DNA of 50,148 nucleotides, from positions 1-50,148 of the forward strand of contig JAICWC010000007.1 in assembly GCA_025934995.1 (NCBI GenBank), read 5' to 3'. The number at the start of each line of letters is the position of its first letter. The stretch's first letter is position 1. Source of the DNA: Thermoleophilia bacterium. GTDB lineage: Bacteria; Actinomycetota; Thermoleophilia; Gaiellales; Gaiellaceae. The translations under genes were made by a program, and so were the position numbers. The notes under the pieces were generated by a model. It made no database searches and was not told the origin of the DNA. It saw nothing but the letters and a program-made list of their open reading frames with translations. Shown one piece after another: positions 23,465 through 32,011 of the stretch.

Positions 23465-25695
23465 GCTGTCTCTCCTTCCGTGATCGACTGTCCAAGTTGC
23501 CGGCGTCTCGGCCACCAGCTCCGTTCGCCGAGTGCCGCGAGGAGGGCCGGAATCAGCAGGGTCCGGACGACGAACGTGTCGATGATCACGCCGATGCCGA
23601 TCGCGACCGCGAACTCGCGGAACGGCGCGATCGGGACGATTGCGAGCATCGCGAACGAGCATGCGAGCGCGACGCCTGCGATCGAGATCGCACGGCTCGC
23701 ACGCGGAACCGCTGCGCGAATGGCGTCGCGCATCGTCCTGCCGTCGGCCTCCTGCCAGATCCGTCCGACGACGAACAGGTTGTAGTCCGTTCCGAAGGAC
23801 AGCAGCAGGACGCCGATCGCGAGCGGCACGAAGTACGTCAGGTCGGACGTGTGGAAGAGATCGCGGAACACGTACGTCGTGAGCCCGAAGGTGGCGGCGA
23901 TCGCGACTGCGCTGCTCGCGATGAGCACGAGCGGTGCGATCAGCGACCGGAGGAACAGCGCGAGCAGCACCAGGTTGACCGCAGCCGCCGCGAGGCCGAC
24001 TCGGATGAGATCGCCGTAGACGCGGTGCGTCGTCGCTTTTGCGAGTGCGGTGTCGCCGGCGTAGAGGACGGTCGCGTTCCGGAGGCCGGCGGCCGCGAGC
24101 AGGGACGGAACCTCGCTCTCGAGCGAGCTCAAGTCGTCGATGCCCGCCGAGCTGTACGGATGGTGGCGCAGCGCGACGAAATAGCGGACGGCGTCGCCGC
24201 TGCGCGCCATGAACGCGACCTGATACTTCTTGGGGAGCGGCGTCAGGCCGGCTCCGAACACGGCGCCCGCCTCCTTCTGGTGTGCAAGGGCGCGCGCGAA
24301 TCGGTGGAGGCTCGCCTTTCTGCGCGCGATACCCGGATTCCGCAAGACGATCTCGGTCGGCGCGAGGATGCCCGCCGTGAAGCCGAGCGCAGCGGCCGTC
24401 GCTGCTCGGCTCGGCGGGGTCGAGTCCTGCAGCCCACGAATCGGAGTCAGTGCGAGCCGCGTATGGGCCAGGCCGGAAGCGGCTGCGAGGAGTGCGGCGC
24501 CGACGATGACGATCACGGGCAGTGCGACGAGGCGGTTGCTCGTGCCTCGCGCCACGCCCCTGCGGACGGCTGCGCCGACGCGTGTGGCGAGCGGATCGCG
24601 CACAGCCTCCTCCGGTGAGATCCCGGGCCAGAACAGATGAACGGACAAGAGGCGCATGACGGCGGGCACGAACGTGATCGAGACGCCAAGGCTGACGAGC
24701 ACTACCACCGCCATCGCCGGCCCGAGCGTCTGGACGAATCCGATGCTCGCGAGTCGGAGCGTCGCGAGGCCGGCGGCGACGATGATGCCGGCCGTGAAGA
24801 TGATGGGCAGCATCTCCGCCGTGGCATTCCGGGCGGCATCGGCGGCGTCCTCGCCGCGTCTGATCCGGCCGCGCATGCCGGAGAGGAAGAACACGGAATA
24901 GTCCGTGATCACGCCGAGCAGGAGCACGACCATGATCGGCTCGACTTGCGCCTGCAGCTCGAGGCCCTGCCTCTGTGCGAGCCACGAGACGACGCCGATC
25001 GAGATGAGGTACGCGATCGCCGCGGCGGCGAGGGTGACGAGGGGCGCAAGCACCGAGCGGAGGTAGCCCCCGAGCACGAGCGCGACGAACAGCACCGTCG
25101 CGAGCTCCACCCAGCCGAGGTTGTGGTCGATCTCGTCCGACTGTGCGAGCGATCCGGGCAGGAAGCCCGTGGCCGCCGCCGGCGCGCCGGGCATCGAAAC
25201 CGCGCGCGCGTACTGGTACGCGTAGTTGCGCTGGTCGATCGGCGACACCGTGCCCGGAAAGCCGAGATAGGTGATCGCAGTCGTCGAGGTCTCCCGTGCT
25301 CCCGGCAGGAGCCGCGCCGTGTTGATGTAGGGGAGGGCCCTCGAGCCACGCGGGAACGCGTGCAGCCGGTCCTGGTCGAGACGGAGCGCGAGCTGGACGA
25401 TTCGCCGTTGCTGCCCGGCCGGCAGCCCGCGCGGGTTGCGCTGCACGACGGCGATGCGGGGCAGGAGTGACGACCCGAAGATGTTCGCGGCTTCCTGCTC
25501 GGCGCGGGCCGCCGGCGTGTTCGCCGGTAGCAGTGCGCGGACGCCGGCGTCCGGGAGCGACGAGACGCCGGGCAACCACCACCACGATGCGAACGCGGCG
25601 AAGACGAGGGCAGGAACGACGAGCCATCGGGCTGCGACGACGGTGGCGACGAACGCGCGGCTCACGCCGCCGCCGTGAACGGGCTCTTCGTTCAT
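23461..25695 (-). CDS. MmpL/RND-family membrane transporter
   Basis: A 744-residue RND-superfamily protein of the MmpL type. Its topology is a first helix (ARWLVVPALVFAAFASWWW), a large extracytoplasmic loop (about 45-190), a block of five helices with the RND motif LLGVITDYSVFFLSGMRGRIRRG (about 275-297), a second loop (about 410-560), and a second block with LLSFGTDYNLFVVGRIWQEA. The two GxxxDYxxF sequences are the proton-relay motifs and are intact. ATG at 25695 overlaps the upstream two-helix protein by 4 bp. Relatives move lipids, glycolipids or siderophores to the cell surface. A LAL regulator is divergent to the operon. Confidence 0.91.
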   Translation of the reverse strand: MNEEPVHGGGVSRAFVATVVAARWLVVPALVFAAFASWWWLPGVSSLPDAGVRALLPANTPAARAEQEAANIFGSSLLPRIAVVQRNPRGLPAGQQRRIVQLALRLDQDRLHAFPRGSRALPYINTARLLPGARETSTTAITYLGFPGTVSPIDQRNYAYQYARAVSMPGAPAAATGFLPGSLAQSDEIDHNLGWVELATVLFVALVLGGYLRSVLAPLVTLAAAAIAYLISIGVVSWLAQRQGLELQAQVEPIMVVLLLGVITDYSVFFLSGMRGRIRRGEDAADAARNATAEMLPIIFTAGIIVAAGLATLRLASIGFVQTLGPAMAVVVLVSLGVSITFVPAVMRLLSVHLFWPGISPEEAVRDPLATRVGAAVRRGVARGTSNRLVALPVIVIVGAALLAAASGLAHTRLALTPIRGLQDSTPPSRAATAAALGFTAGILAPTEIVLRNPGIARRKASLHRFARALAHQKEAGAVFGAGLTPLPKKYQVAFMARSGDAVRYFVALRHHPYSSAGIDDLSSLESEVPSLLAAAGLRNATVLYAGDTALAKATTHRVYGDLIRVGLAAAAVNLVLLALFLRSLIAPLVLIASSAVAIAATFGLTTYVFRDLFHTSDLTYFVPLAIGVLLLSFGTDYNLFVVGRIWQEADGRTMRDAIRAAVPRASRAISIAGVALACSFAMLAIVPIAPFREFAVAIGIGVIIDTFVVRTLLIPALLAALGERSWWPRRRQLGQSITEGETA

Positions 25696-26135
25696 AGAAG
25701 GCTCTCTCGGCGCCGGCGAACGAGTTGCAGCGTGACGATGAGGAGCGCGATCATCGGGACGGTCGGCACGAGTGCGATCGAGACGCCGAGGAGCGTTGCG
25801 AGGTTGTCGACCGCAGTCCTGCTCGACCGCCCGCTGCGCCGCGCATCGACGCCTGCTGCGCTGACCTGGCGGCCGACGCGTCCGACGTCGCTGCCGACGA
25901 AGGGAATGGACGAGAGCCCCTGCAACGCGTCTCCCGTCTGCTTTACGGCCGCGCCCGAGGTGATGACCGTCGTGCTCAGCTGACGCAGCGTTCGTACCTC
26001 GCGTTGCGTCCAGATTCCCATGAGGACCCAGACGACGGTCCAGACGACGACGAAGGCGCCGAGGAGGACGACGAAGGCTCGCGATGGAGGCGCCGAGATC
26101 ACCGGGCGCCGATACCCGGCCGTCGCGACGCGCAA
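25692..26135 (-). CDS. Two-helix membrane protein of the MmpL operon
   Basis: Up to 147 residues. One membrane helix (FVVLLGAFVVVWTVVWVLMGIW, about 21-42), an extracytoplasmic stretch of about 70 residues, a second helix (LLGVSIALVPTVPMIALLIV, about 115-135) and a short Arg-rich cytoplasmic tail. The family is not recognised. The start could be TTG at 26135 or GTG at 26102 (136 residues); neither has a clear Shine-Dalgarno sequence. Its stop overlaps the MmpL start by 4 bp, so co-translation with the transporter is likely. It may play a role similar to small MmpS-type partners, by position only. Confidence 0.7.
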   Translation of the reverse strand: MRVATAGYRRPVISAPPSRAFVVLLGAFVVVWTVVWVLMGIWTQREVRTLRQLSTTVITSGAAVKQTGDALQGLSSIPFVGSDVGRVGRQVSAAGVDARRSGRSSRTAVDNLATLLGVSIALVPTVPMIALLIVTLQLVRRRRESLL

Positions 26136-26183
26136 CCTGCGCGGACGCCGCGGGTGCCGTCGGGCCCCCGCGGCGCCGGTCTT

Positions 26184-26486
26184 TTACTGGTTCTCGGGGT
26201 TCGTCCCGCCGGCGCAGGTGCCGTGGCCTGCGTCGCCCGGACTGCCCTGCGTGTGCGGCGTCTGCACGATGACGGCGATCGGTCCCTGAGCGGGATTCAT
26301 GTCGTTCAGGCCGTTGTACGAGCAGATCGACTGCGAGTGGGCCGGTGCACCGGTCCGGACGCCCGAGCCCGAGAACGGGACACCTGGGGTGCCGGGAGCT
26401 CCGGTCACTTCGCCGGCGAGTGCTGCGCCTGCCGGAAGGCTGACGAGCATGGCCGCGCAGATCGCGGCGACGAGCTTGCTGCGCAT
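26184..26486 (-). CDS. Small secreted protein
   Basis: A 100-residue protein with a classic signal peptide (MRSKLVAAICAAMLVSLPAGAALA, cleavage after about residue 24). The mature part is rich in Gly/Pro/Ser/Asn (TGAPGTPGVPFSGSG) and has two cysteines (SICSYN and HGTCAGG) able to form one disulfide. AGGAGG lies 6-7 bp before the ATG. It lies between a DUF4242 gene (10 bp upstream) and the two-helix membrane protein (48 bp downstream), all minus strand, so it is probably part of the MmpL operon. No family recognised. Confidence 0.75.
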   Translation of the reverse strand: MRSKLVAAICAAMLVSLPAGAALAGEVTGAPGTPGVPFSGSGVRTGAPAHSQSICSYNGLNDMNPAQGPIAVIVQTPHTQGSPGDAGHGTCAGGTNPENQ

Positions 26487-26496
26487 CTCTTACCTC

Positions 26497-26769
26497 CTAC
26501 GGATAGAAGTACGGGTCGAGGACGCGCACCTGCGTGATCTGCTCGACGGGGAGGCCGTTCCGTGCCGCCGTCTTGCGAATCGCTTCCGGCGTCTCCGCGT
26601 CGTAGACGCAGAACGTCTTCCGGTGATCAGCGCTGACGTAGGAGTGGATCCAGGTGACGCCGTCGTCGGAGTTCTTCGCGACGATCCCCTCCCAGACCCC
26701 GACGCCTTCCGCTCCGGCCGAGATCTCCAGGCCGTCCGGGAAGATGCGTTCGACGACGTAACGCGGCAT
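26497..26769 (-). CDS. DUF4242 domain protein
   Basis: A 90-residue protein of the DUF4242 (small ferredoxin-like) type: MPRYVVERIFPDG at the start, WIHSYVSADHRKTFCVYDAETPEAIRKTAARNGLP in the middle, with a His and a Cys (FCVYDA) that could bind metal. AAGGAG at good spacing fixes the ATG at 26769. Function is not established for the family. It is first in the minus-strand group leading to the MmpL transporter and is divergent from the LAL regulator. A second member lies at 32952-33236. Confidence 0.82.
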   Translation of the reverse strand: MPRYVVERIFPDGLEISAGAEGVGVWEGIVAKNSDDGVTWIHSYVSADHRKTFCVYDAETPEAIRKTAARNGLPVEQITQVRVLDPYFYP

Positions 26770-26888
26770 TTCGTCTCCTTCGTGCGATCGGTACGCGACT
26801 CGGCCGACGCTACGGAGGTCGCGGTCGCACGACATCGGCACCCATGCCCATGTTGACTCCGGGACGTGCCGATCTTGGCCGCGGCGTT

Positions 26889-26916
26889 TTGCGATCGCTG
26901 CGCCGCGGAGCATGAT
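26889..26916 (+). promoter_or_regulatory. Promoter of the LAL regulator gene
   Basis: TTGCGA (26889-26894), a 16-bp spacer and CATGAT (26911-26916) form a plausible housekeeping promoter. The -10 box lies 8 bp before the ATG at 26925, so the transcript would be leaderless. Confidence 0.45.
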
Positions 26917-26924
26917 TGGCTCCC

Positions 26925-29303
26925 ATGACGGTCGCGCTCAAGCCGGACGACCTGCTCGAACGAGATCGCGAGCTCGCAGTGCTCGAACACGCGGTCGTCG
27001 ACGTCGCCGAGCGCTCCGTCGGTCGAGTGGTGCTCGTGAGCGGCGAGGCGGGGGCGGGGAAGACGACGCTGCTTCGCGCCTTCGGTCGTGGGCGCGAACG
27101 GGTCCTCTGGGGTGGCTGCGAACCGCTCTTCACGCCACGACCGCTCGGGCCTCTGCTCGACATCGCGGAGATCCTCGGCGACGGTCTGCCCCGCGATCCG
27201 ACTCCGCACGATGTCTTCCTCTACTTGACGCGCGCGCTGCGCGCGGAGCCTGCGGTCGTCGTTCTCGAAGACGTTCACTGGGCCGACGAGGCGACGCTCG
27301 ACGTGCTCAAGCTGCTCGGTCGACGGATCGACAGCGTGCCGGCGCTGGTTGCGGTCACGTATCGGGACGACGAGCTCGACGCGTGCCATCCGCTTCGATC
27401 GGTGATCGGCGACTTGCCGGTCCCGGCCGCGCAGAGGCTTCGCCTCGGATCGCTCTCGCCTGAGGCCGTCGGGGTGCTGGCAGATGCGCACGGGCTGGAC
27501 GGCGACGACCTTTGGCACAAGACGGGCGGCAATCCGTTCTTCGTCACCGAGGCAATCGCAGCGGGCGGTGACGTCCCGCCGACCGTGCGTGACGCGGTGC
27601 TCGCGCGTGCGTCGCGTCTCGGAGCGGCAGCGCGTGAAGTGCTCGACGCCGTGTCAGTCGTGCCTCAGCGTGCAGCGCCATGGTTGCTCGCGTCGATCGC
27701 CGGTGATTTCAGCGACGCGGTCGACGAGTGCGTGAGCTCGGGAATCCTCGTCGTCTCACCGCTCGGAGTCGCATTCCGGCACGAGCTCGCACGGCTTGTG
27801 ATCGAGGAGGCGATCTCGCCGGCGCACCGCGCGATGCTTCACCGGCGAGCCCTCGCTGCACTTGCCGATCCTCCGTCCGGGGCGCGCGACTTCGCGCGAC
27901 TTGCGCATCACGCCGAAGCTGCGGGAGAGGCCGATGCGGTGCGCAGATATGCGATTGCTGCGGCGCACCGTGCGGAGACTCTCCGTGCGCACCGAGAGGC
28001 CGCCGCGCAGTACGCGCGCGCCCTCCGGTTCGGCGACGACCTGCCTCCGGCCGTGCGCGCCGATCTCCTCGCCGCGCAGGCTCGCGCCTGCTTCCCGGCC
28101 GACATGTACGACGAGGGGATCTCCGCGCTCGAACGCGAAGTCGAGCTGCGCCGCGGGCTCGGCGACGAGCTTGCCGAGGGTGACGCCGAGCGGCGGCTCG
28201 CGCAGTTCCTCTGGTGCCCCGGGCGCGTCGCCGAGTCGCGGAGCGCGGGAGAGCGCGCCGTCGCACTTCTAGAGCAGCTGCCGCCCACTCCCGAGCTCGG
28301 CTGGGCGTACGTCGAGCTCGCGTTCTCGCACGCGTACGGGTCGCGGGTCGCGGAGGCGATCGAGTGCCGGGACCGCGCGATCGCGGTCGCAGAAGAGGTC
28401 GGCATTCCGGCGATTGCGCTCGAAGCGCGGCTGAACGGCGCCGCGGCGACGAAGGATGTGGACGCAATCGTCGCGCAGATCGAGGCCACCGCTGCGTTGT
28501 CTCAGCCCGGGCTGATGGCACACCTGTGGATGACCCTCGCGAACGTCGCGGTCTCGCGCCGCCGCTTCGACGTTGCCGGCGAAGCGATCGACCGGGGCCT
28601 GACGCTCGTGGCGGCCAACGGGTTCGAGCTCACTCGTCTGTACCTGCTCGCGTATCGCGCGATCGTCGAGCTCGGTGAGGGGCGCTTCGACGAGGCCGCG
28701 GAGACGGCCTCGATGGTGCTTCGCGTCAGGCGAACGTCGACCACGCCTCGAATCCGCGCCCTGGTCACGCTCGCGCTCGTGCGCCTGCGACGCGGCGATC
28801 CCGAGGTCGACTCTCTGCTCGACGAAGCGTGGGCGCTCGCCGAGCCGACAGGTGAGCAAGAGCGCATGCAGCCGGTCGTCGAGGCACGCAACGAGCGTGA
28901 TTGGCTGGCGGGGCGGCGCAAGGCGGACGGGCTCTTCCCCGACCCGCGCGGGCCGTACGAGACGGCCGTTGCCGCCGGCGACTTCGCGGCGCTCGACGCG
29001 CTCGGCGCCGTAGCGTCGGCAGATGCGGTTCGGTGTGCGGCGGGCCTGCGAGGCCCACGCCCGGCGACGCGCGCGAACCCGGCAGGCCTCACCGGCCGCG
29101 AGGTCGAGGTGCTGACCCTCGTCGCGCAGAGCCTCTCGAACAAGCAGATCGCCGCCGAGCTCGTCCTTTCGAAGCGAACGGTCGACCATCACGTTGCCGC
29201 GATCCTCCGGAAGCTGCGCGTGCCGACGCGGGGGGAAGCGGCGGCGGAGGCTGTGCGCGTCGGCGCGCTCGACGATCGATCCGCGCAGCACCTCGTCGGT
29301 TAG
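26925..29303 (+). CDS. LAL-type LuxR-family regulator (AAA ATPase + TPR-like + HTH)
   Basis: A 792-residue large ATP-binding regulator of the LuxR family. The N-terminal AAA domain has Walker A GEAGAGKTT (about 40-48) and Walker B VVVLEDVHWAD (about 116-126). A long helical, TPR-like middle (about 300-700) senses the inducer in related proteins. The C-terminal HTH (LTGREVEVLTLVAQSLSNKQ, about 723-742, then VDHHVAAILRKLRV) is a complete LuxR DNA-binding domain. ATG at 26925 is preferred over TTG at 26916 because the latter overlaps the -10 box. It is divergent from the DUF4242/MmpL operon and is a likely activator of it; its inducer is unknown. Confidence 0.92.
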   Translation: MTVALKPDDLLERDRELAVLEHAVVDVAERSVGRVVLVSGEAGAGKTTLLRAFGRGRERVLWGGCEPLFTPRPLGPLLDIAEILGDGLPRDPTPHDVFLYLTRALRAEPAVVVLEDVHWADEATLDVLKLLGRRIDSVPALVAVTYRDDELDACHPLRSVIGDLPVPAAQRLRLGSLSPEAVGVLADAHGLDGDDLWHKTGGNPFFVTEAIAAGGDVPPTVRDAVLARASRLGAAAREVLDAVSVVPQRAAPWLLASIAGDFSDAVDECVSSGILVVSPLGVAFRHELARLVIEEAISPAHRAMLHRRALAALADPPSGARDFARLAHHAEAAGEADAVRRYAIAAAHRAETLRAHREAAAQYARALRFGDDLPPAVRADLLAAQARACFPADMYDEGISALEREVELRRGLGDELAEGDAERRLAQFLWCPGRVAESRSAGERAVALLEQLPPTPELGWAYVELAFSHAYGSRVAEAIECRDRAIAVAEEVGIPAIALEARLNGAAATKDVDAIVAQIEATAALSQPGLMAHLWMTLANVAVSRRRFDVAGEAIDRGLTLVAANGFELTRLYLLAYRAIVELGEGRFDEAAETASMVLRVRRTSTTPRIRALVTLALVRLRRGDPEVDSLLDEAWALAEPTGEQERMQPVVEARNERDWLAGRRKADGLFPDPRGPYETAVAAGDFAALDALGAVASADAVRCAAGLRGPRPATRANPAGLTGREVEVLTLVAQSLSNKQIAAELVLSKRTVDHHVAAILRKLRVPTRGEAAAEAVRVGALDDRSAQHLVG

Positions 29304-29377
29304 TTTCCTCGCGTTTGCGGGGGCCGGGGTCGCGGGAATGGTCCGCCGGTCGTAGCCCCAAATCGGAGGGATCCTTC

Positions 29378-30844
29378 ATGAGACGGATTGTTCTGGCCGG
29401 TCTCGGCGCGGCTGTCACCCTGGTGTTCGCACTCGCCGCCGCGGCGGCGGCGCCGACCAAGACGGGTGGCTTCGCCAACTACTCGCTGGCCGAGACGACC
29501 GGCACGACGTGCCCCGGCAACTCTGCGTGCTCCAACATCGCGGCCGAGCCCGCGATCCGTGCCGACGGCGACGGCCGGTTCTTCGGCAGCTCGGAAAACG
29601 GCCTCGGCGGCGGCACCGTCGCCTTCCGCTCCACCGACAACGGGTTGCACTACACCACGCTCGCGTCGCCGGACGGCGTGTCCCAGACCAACGACACCGG
29701 CTTTGCGCCGGGAGGCGGGGACACCGACCTCGCCGTTGCCCCCGATAAGAACGCAGCGGGCTCGTACAACGTCTACGTCGCGAGCCTCTCGCTCGCGAAC
29801 ATCGACGTATCGACCTCGACCGACGCGGGGGCCACGTGGCGGCTGAGCCCGGTCACGACGCCGGAGACGATCGACGACCGCGAGTGGATCGCGGCGGACA
29901 CGAACAACAAGGTCTGCATCAGCTACCACGACGCCCCGCAGGGGATCACGGTCGGCTGTAGTACCGACGCCGGCCTGACGTTCACGCAGTTCGCGAGCGC
30001 GATCGACGCGAGTCATGCGTTCCAGATCTCGGAGAACTCGATCGGCAACCTTGCGATCGACCCGAGCTCGCACGTGATCTACCAGACGTACTCGGCCATC
30101 ACGACGGCGGCCGAGACAACCTGCGCGCCGCAGCTCGGCGTCAGCGCGGGCACCTGCAACTACCACGGCGTCTACATGGCGGTCTCGACCGACGGCGGCG
30201 CGTCGTTCACCGACTACCCCGTCTACATCAATCCCGACGCGACCGTCGGCTACGGGCATCAGTTCGTCAACGTCTCGGTCGACCGGGCGGGGAACGTGTA
30301 CTCGGTCTACACCGACGACCATCACGTCTACTACTCGTTCTCGACCGACCACGGCAGGACATGGAGTGGCCCGTTTCTGATCACCACGACGAGCGGCACC
30401 CAGATCTTCCCGTGGTCGACCGCCGGCGATGCAGGCAAGCTCGACGTCGTCTACTACCAGACGCCCTACTACGACGGCGTCAACACGCCCGACAACTATC
30501 CGGCGTCGGCCGCGTGGACCGTCGGCTTCGCCCAGAACCTGAAAGCCCTGGCGCCGGGCTCGGCATGGTCGCGTCAGACGGCCTCGCCGACCAATCACTT
30601 CGGAGGGGTCTGCGAAAGCGGCGTCACGTGTACCGGCAACCGTGACCTGTTCGACGACTTCGGCGTGGCGGCGAGCCCCACGACCGGTCTCGCCTCGATC
30701 ATCTACAGCGACGACCAGTTCGATCCGAGCGGGCCGAACACGTCTGGCTGCGACGCAAGCACGAACAACACGGGGACGTGCGATCACACCGCGATCGCAA
30801 CGCAGACTGCCGGCACCGGCATCTTCGGCAGCAAGAAGAAGTAG
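29378..30844 (+). CDS. Secreted Asp-box beta-propeller protein (sialidase/BNR-like)
   Basis: A 488-residue exported protein. The signal peptide MRRIVLAGLGAAVTLVFALA is followed by an Ala-rich cleavage region (about residue 26). At least five Asp-box (BNR) repeats of form S-T-D-x-G-x-x-W/F/Y are visible: STDNGLHY, STDAGATW, STDAGLTF, STDGGASF and STDHGRTW, indicating a beta-propeller. Sialidases share the repeat, but the sialidase RIP/arginine triad is not evident, so catalysis is not claimed. GGAGGG lies 7 bp before the ATG. The Lys-rich end (FGSKKK) is odd for a secreted protein. A strong hairpin terminator follows. Confidence 0.85.
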   Translation: MRRIVLAGLGAAVTLVFALAAAAAAPTKTGGFANYSLAETTGTTCPGNSACSNIAAEPAIRADGDGRFFGSSENGLGGGTVAFRSTDNGLHYTTLASPDGVSQTNDTGFAPGGGDTDLAVAPDKNAAGSYNVYVASLSLANIDVSTSTDAGATWRLSPVTTPETIDDREWIAADTNNKVCISYHDAPQGITVGCSTDAGLTFTQFASAIDASHAFQISENSIGNLAIDPSSHVIYQTYSAITTAAETTCAPQLGVSAGTCNYHGVYMAVSTDGGASFTDYPVYINPDATVGYGHQFVNVSVDRAGNVYSVYTDDHHVYYSFSTDHGRTWSGPFLITTTSGTQIFPWSTAGDAGKLDVVYYQTPYYDGVNTPDNYPASAAWTVGFAQNLKALAPGSAWSRQTASPTNHFGGVCESGVTCTGNRDLFDDFGVAASPTTGLASIIYSDDQFDPSGPNTSGCDASTNNTGTCDHTAIATQTAGTGIFGSKKK

Positions 30845-30855
30845 TCACGGCGATG

Positions 30856-30886
30856 GGTGGGAGCGGCGGAAGCCGCCGCTCCCACC
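30856..30886 (+). terminator. Strong hairpin terminator
   Basis: A perfect 14-bp GC-rich stem (GGTGGGAGCGGCGG paired with CCGCCGCTCCCACC) around an AAG loop lies 11 bp after the stop of the Asp-box protein, with a short T run (cttttg) ten bases further on. It separates that gene from the TetR operon. Confidence 0.8.
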
Positions 30887-30899
30887 GTCGAGCACGCTT

Positions 30900-30950
30900 T
30901 TGACACGATGCGTGTCCATATGGCACGATCAATGTCAGATGGCGGTGACA
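30900..30950 (+). promoter_or_regulatory. TetR operon promoter with palindromic operator(s)
   Basis: A perfect -35 TTGACA (30900-30905) overlaps a perfect palindrome GACACG-ATG-CGTGTC (30902-30916). A second inverted pair TGTCA/TGACA (30933-30937 and 30946-30950) surrounds the start codon of the TetR gene. The shared half-site TGACA(C) in both suggests two binding sites for the encoded repressor, giving autoregulation. The -10 is not clear (CACGAT at 30924-30929 with an 18-bp spacer is possible). Confidence 0.6.
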
Positions 30951-31532
30951 CTGAGGGACCAGCAGGCCGCGGTTGCCCGCGAGCGGATCTTCCGGGCCGT
31001 CGCGGAGCTGCTCGAGCGGGACGGATCGGAGGCCCTGACGGTGCCGCAGGTCGCGGAGCTGTCAGGGGTGTCGCTGCGAACTGTCTACCGCTATTTCCCG
31101 ACGCGCGAGGCGCTGCTCGACGCGGCGGGCCGCTGGATCGGCGGCGAGCTGTTGAAGCAGGGCTATCCCGCCAGTCTCGACGATGTCGCCGATTCGTTCG
31201 AACGCGCGTGCAGCGAGTTCGACCAACGGCCGGGCCTCGTACGGGCGATGGCGTTGTCGCAGGTCGGCCGTGAAGCGCGCAGCACGCGGCGGCGGGAGCG
31301 CCTCGAGGCGATCCGCCAGGTGCTCGAGCAAGAGCTGGGGTCGCTCCCGGAAGGGGAGCTGCGCCAAGCCGAGGCGGTGCTCGCGTATCTCCACAACATG
31401 CTCGCGTACACGACCTTGCGCGAGGAGCAGCAGCTCTCCGGCGCCGAGATCGGCGAGGCGCTCGGGTGGGCGATCCGGACGCTGGTCGCCGACCTGCGTC
31501 GCAGACAGCGAGCGAAAGAGAGGAAGCGATGA
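30939..31532 (+). CDS. TetR-family transcriptional regulator
   Basis: A 197-residue repressor. The N-terminal HTH is intact: RERIFRAVAELLERDGSEAL, then VPQVAELSGVSLRTVYRYFPTREALLDA, the standard TetR recognition helix ending in YRYF. The C-terminal all-helical ligand-binding domain is divergent. ATG at 30939 is used; no earlier start lies between it and the promoter. The gene overlaps the downstream cupin gene by 4 bp, and a RidA gene follows, so a three-gene operon is likely. The palindrome over the -35 box suggests autorepression. Ligand unknown. Confidence 0.9.
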   Translation: MAVTLRDQQAAVARERIFRAVAELLERDGSEALTVPQVAELSGVSLRTVYRYFPTREALLDAAGRWIGGELLKQGYPASLDDVADSFERACSEFDQRPGLVRAMALSQVGREARSTRRRERLEAIRQVLEQELGSLPEGELRQAEAVLAYLHNMLAYTTLREEQQLSGAEIGEALGWAIRTLVADLRRRQRAKERKR

Positions 31533-31999
31533 ACGAGGCAGTGATCGTGCGCGGTCCGGGCGAGGGCAGAACGCTGCTCGTCGGCGGTGGCGACCGCGTC
31601 ACCTACAAGATCCGCAGCGCCGAGACCGACGGAAGCTACTTCTGCTTCGAGGTATCGACCACACCGGGCTTCGGGCCGCCGCTGCACGCGCATTCGTATC
31701 GAGAGCTCTTCTACGTGCTCGAGGGGGAGTACGAGTTCACGTTCGACCGCGACGGTGAGCTGGAGACGATCAGCGGCACGCCGGGAACGGCAGTCGCAGT
31801 GCCGCCGAACGTGCCTCACACGTTCAAGAACGCGTCGACCGCGCCCGCGCGGCTGCTGTTCGTCCATCAGCCGGCCGCGCTCGAGGAGTTCTTCGAGGAG
31901 TTCGGGATGTCAGGCGACGCCGCCGAGCCGCCCGACTTCGGAGCGATGGCCGCTGCGCTCGAGCGCAACGGCGTCCACGTCGTCGGCGCGCCGGCCTGA
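31529..31999 (+). CDS. Cupin-domain protein
   Basis: A 156-residue small cupin. The first metal motif PPLHAHSYRELFYVLEGEYEF matches G(X)5HXH(X)3,4E(X)6G, and the second PPNVPHTFKNAS supplies the last His, so metal binding looks intact. A helical tail (about 110-156) follows. ATG at 31529 overlaps the TetR stop (ATGA) and AGAGGAAG lies upstream. Single-domain cupins include dioxygenases, quercetinase-like enzymes and isomerases; no specific reaction can be assigned. Partners are a TetR regulator and a RidA deaminase, which suggests handling of a reactive small metabolite. Confidence 0.85.
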   Translation: MNEAVIVRGPGEGRTLLVGGGDRVTYKIRSAETDGSYFCFEVSTTPGFGPPLHAHSYRELFYVLEGEYEFTFDRDGELETISGTPGTAVAVPPNVPHTFKNASTAPARLLFVHQPAALEEFFEEFGMSGDAAEPPDFGAMAAALERNGVHVVGAPA

Positions 32000-32011
32000 G
32001 AGGACGGCGGC

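Noticed and set aside
29378-30844. Asp-box protein as a true sialidase
   Set aside because: Asp-boxes are present but the arginine triad and RIP motif of sialidases are not evident.
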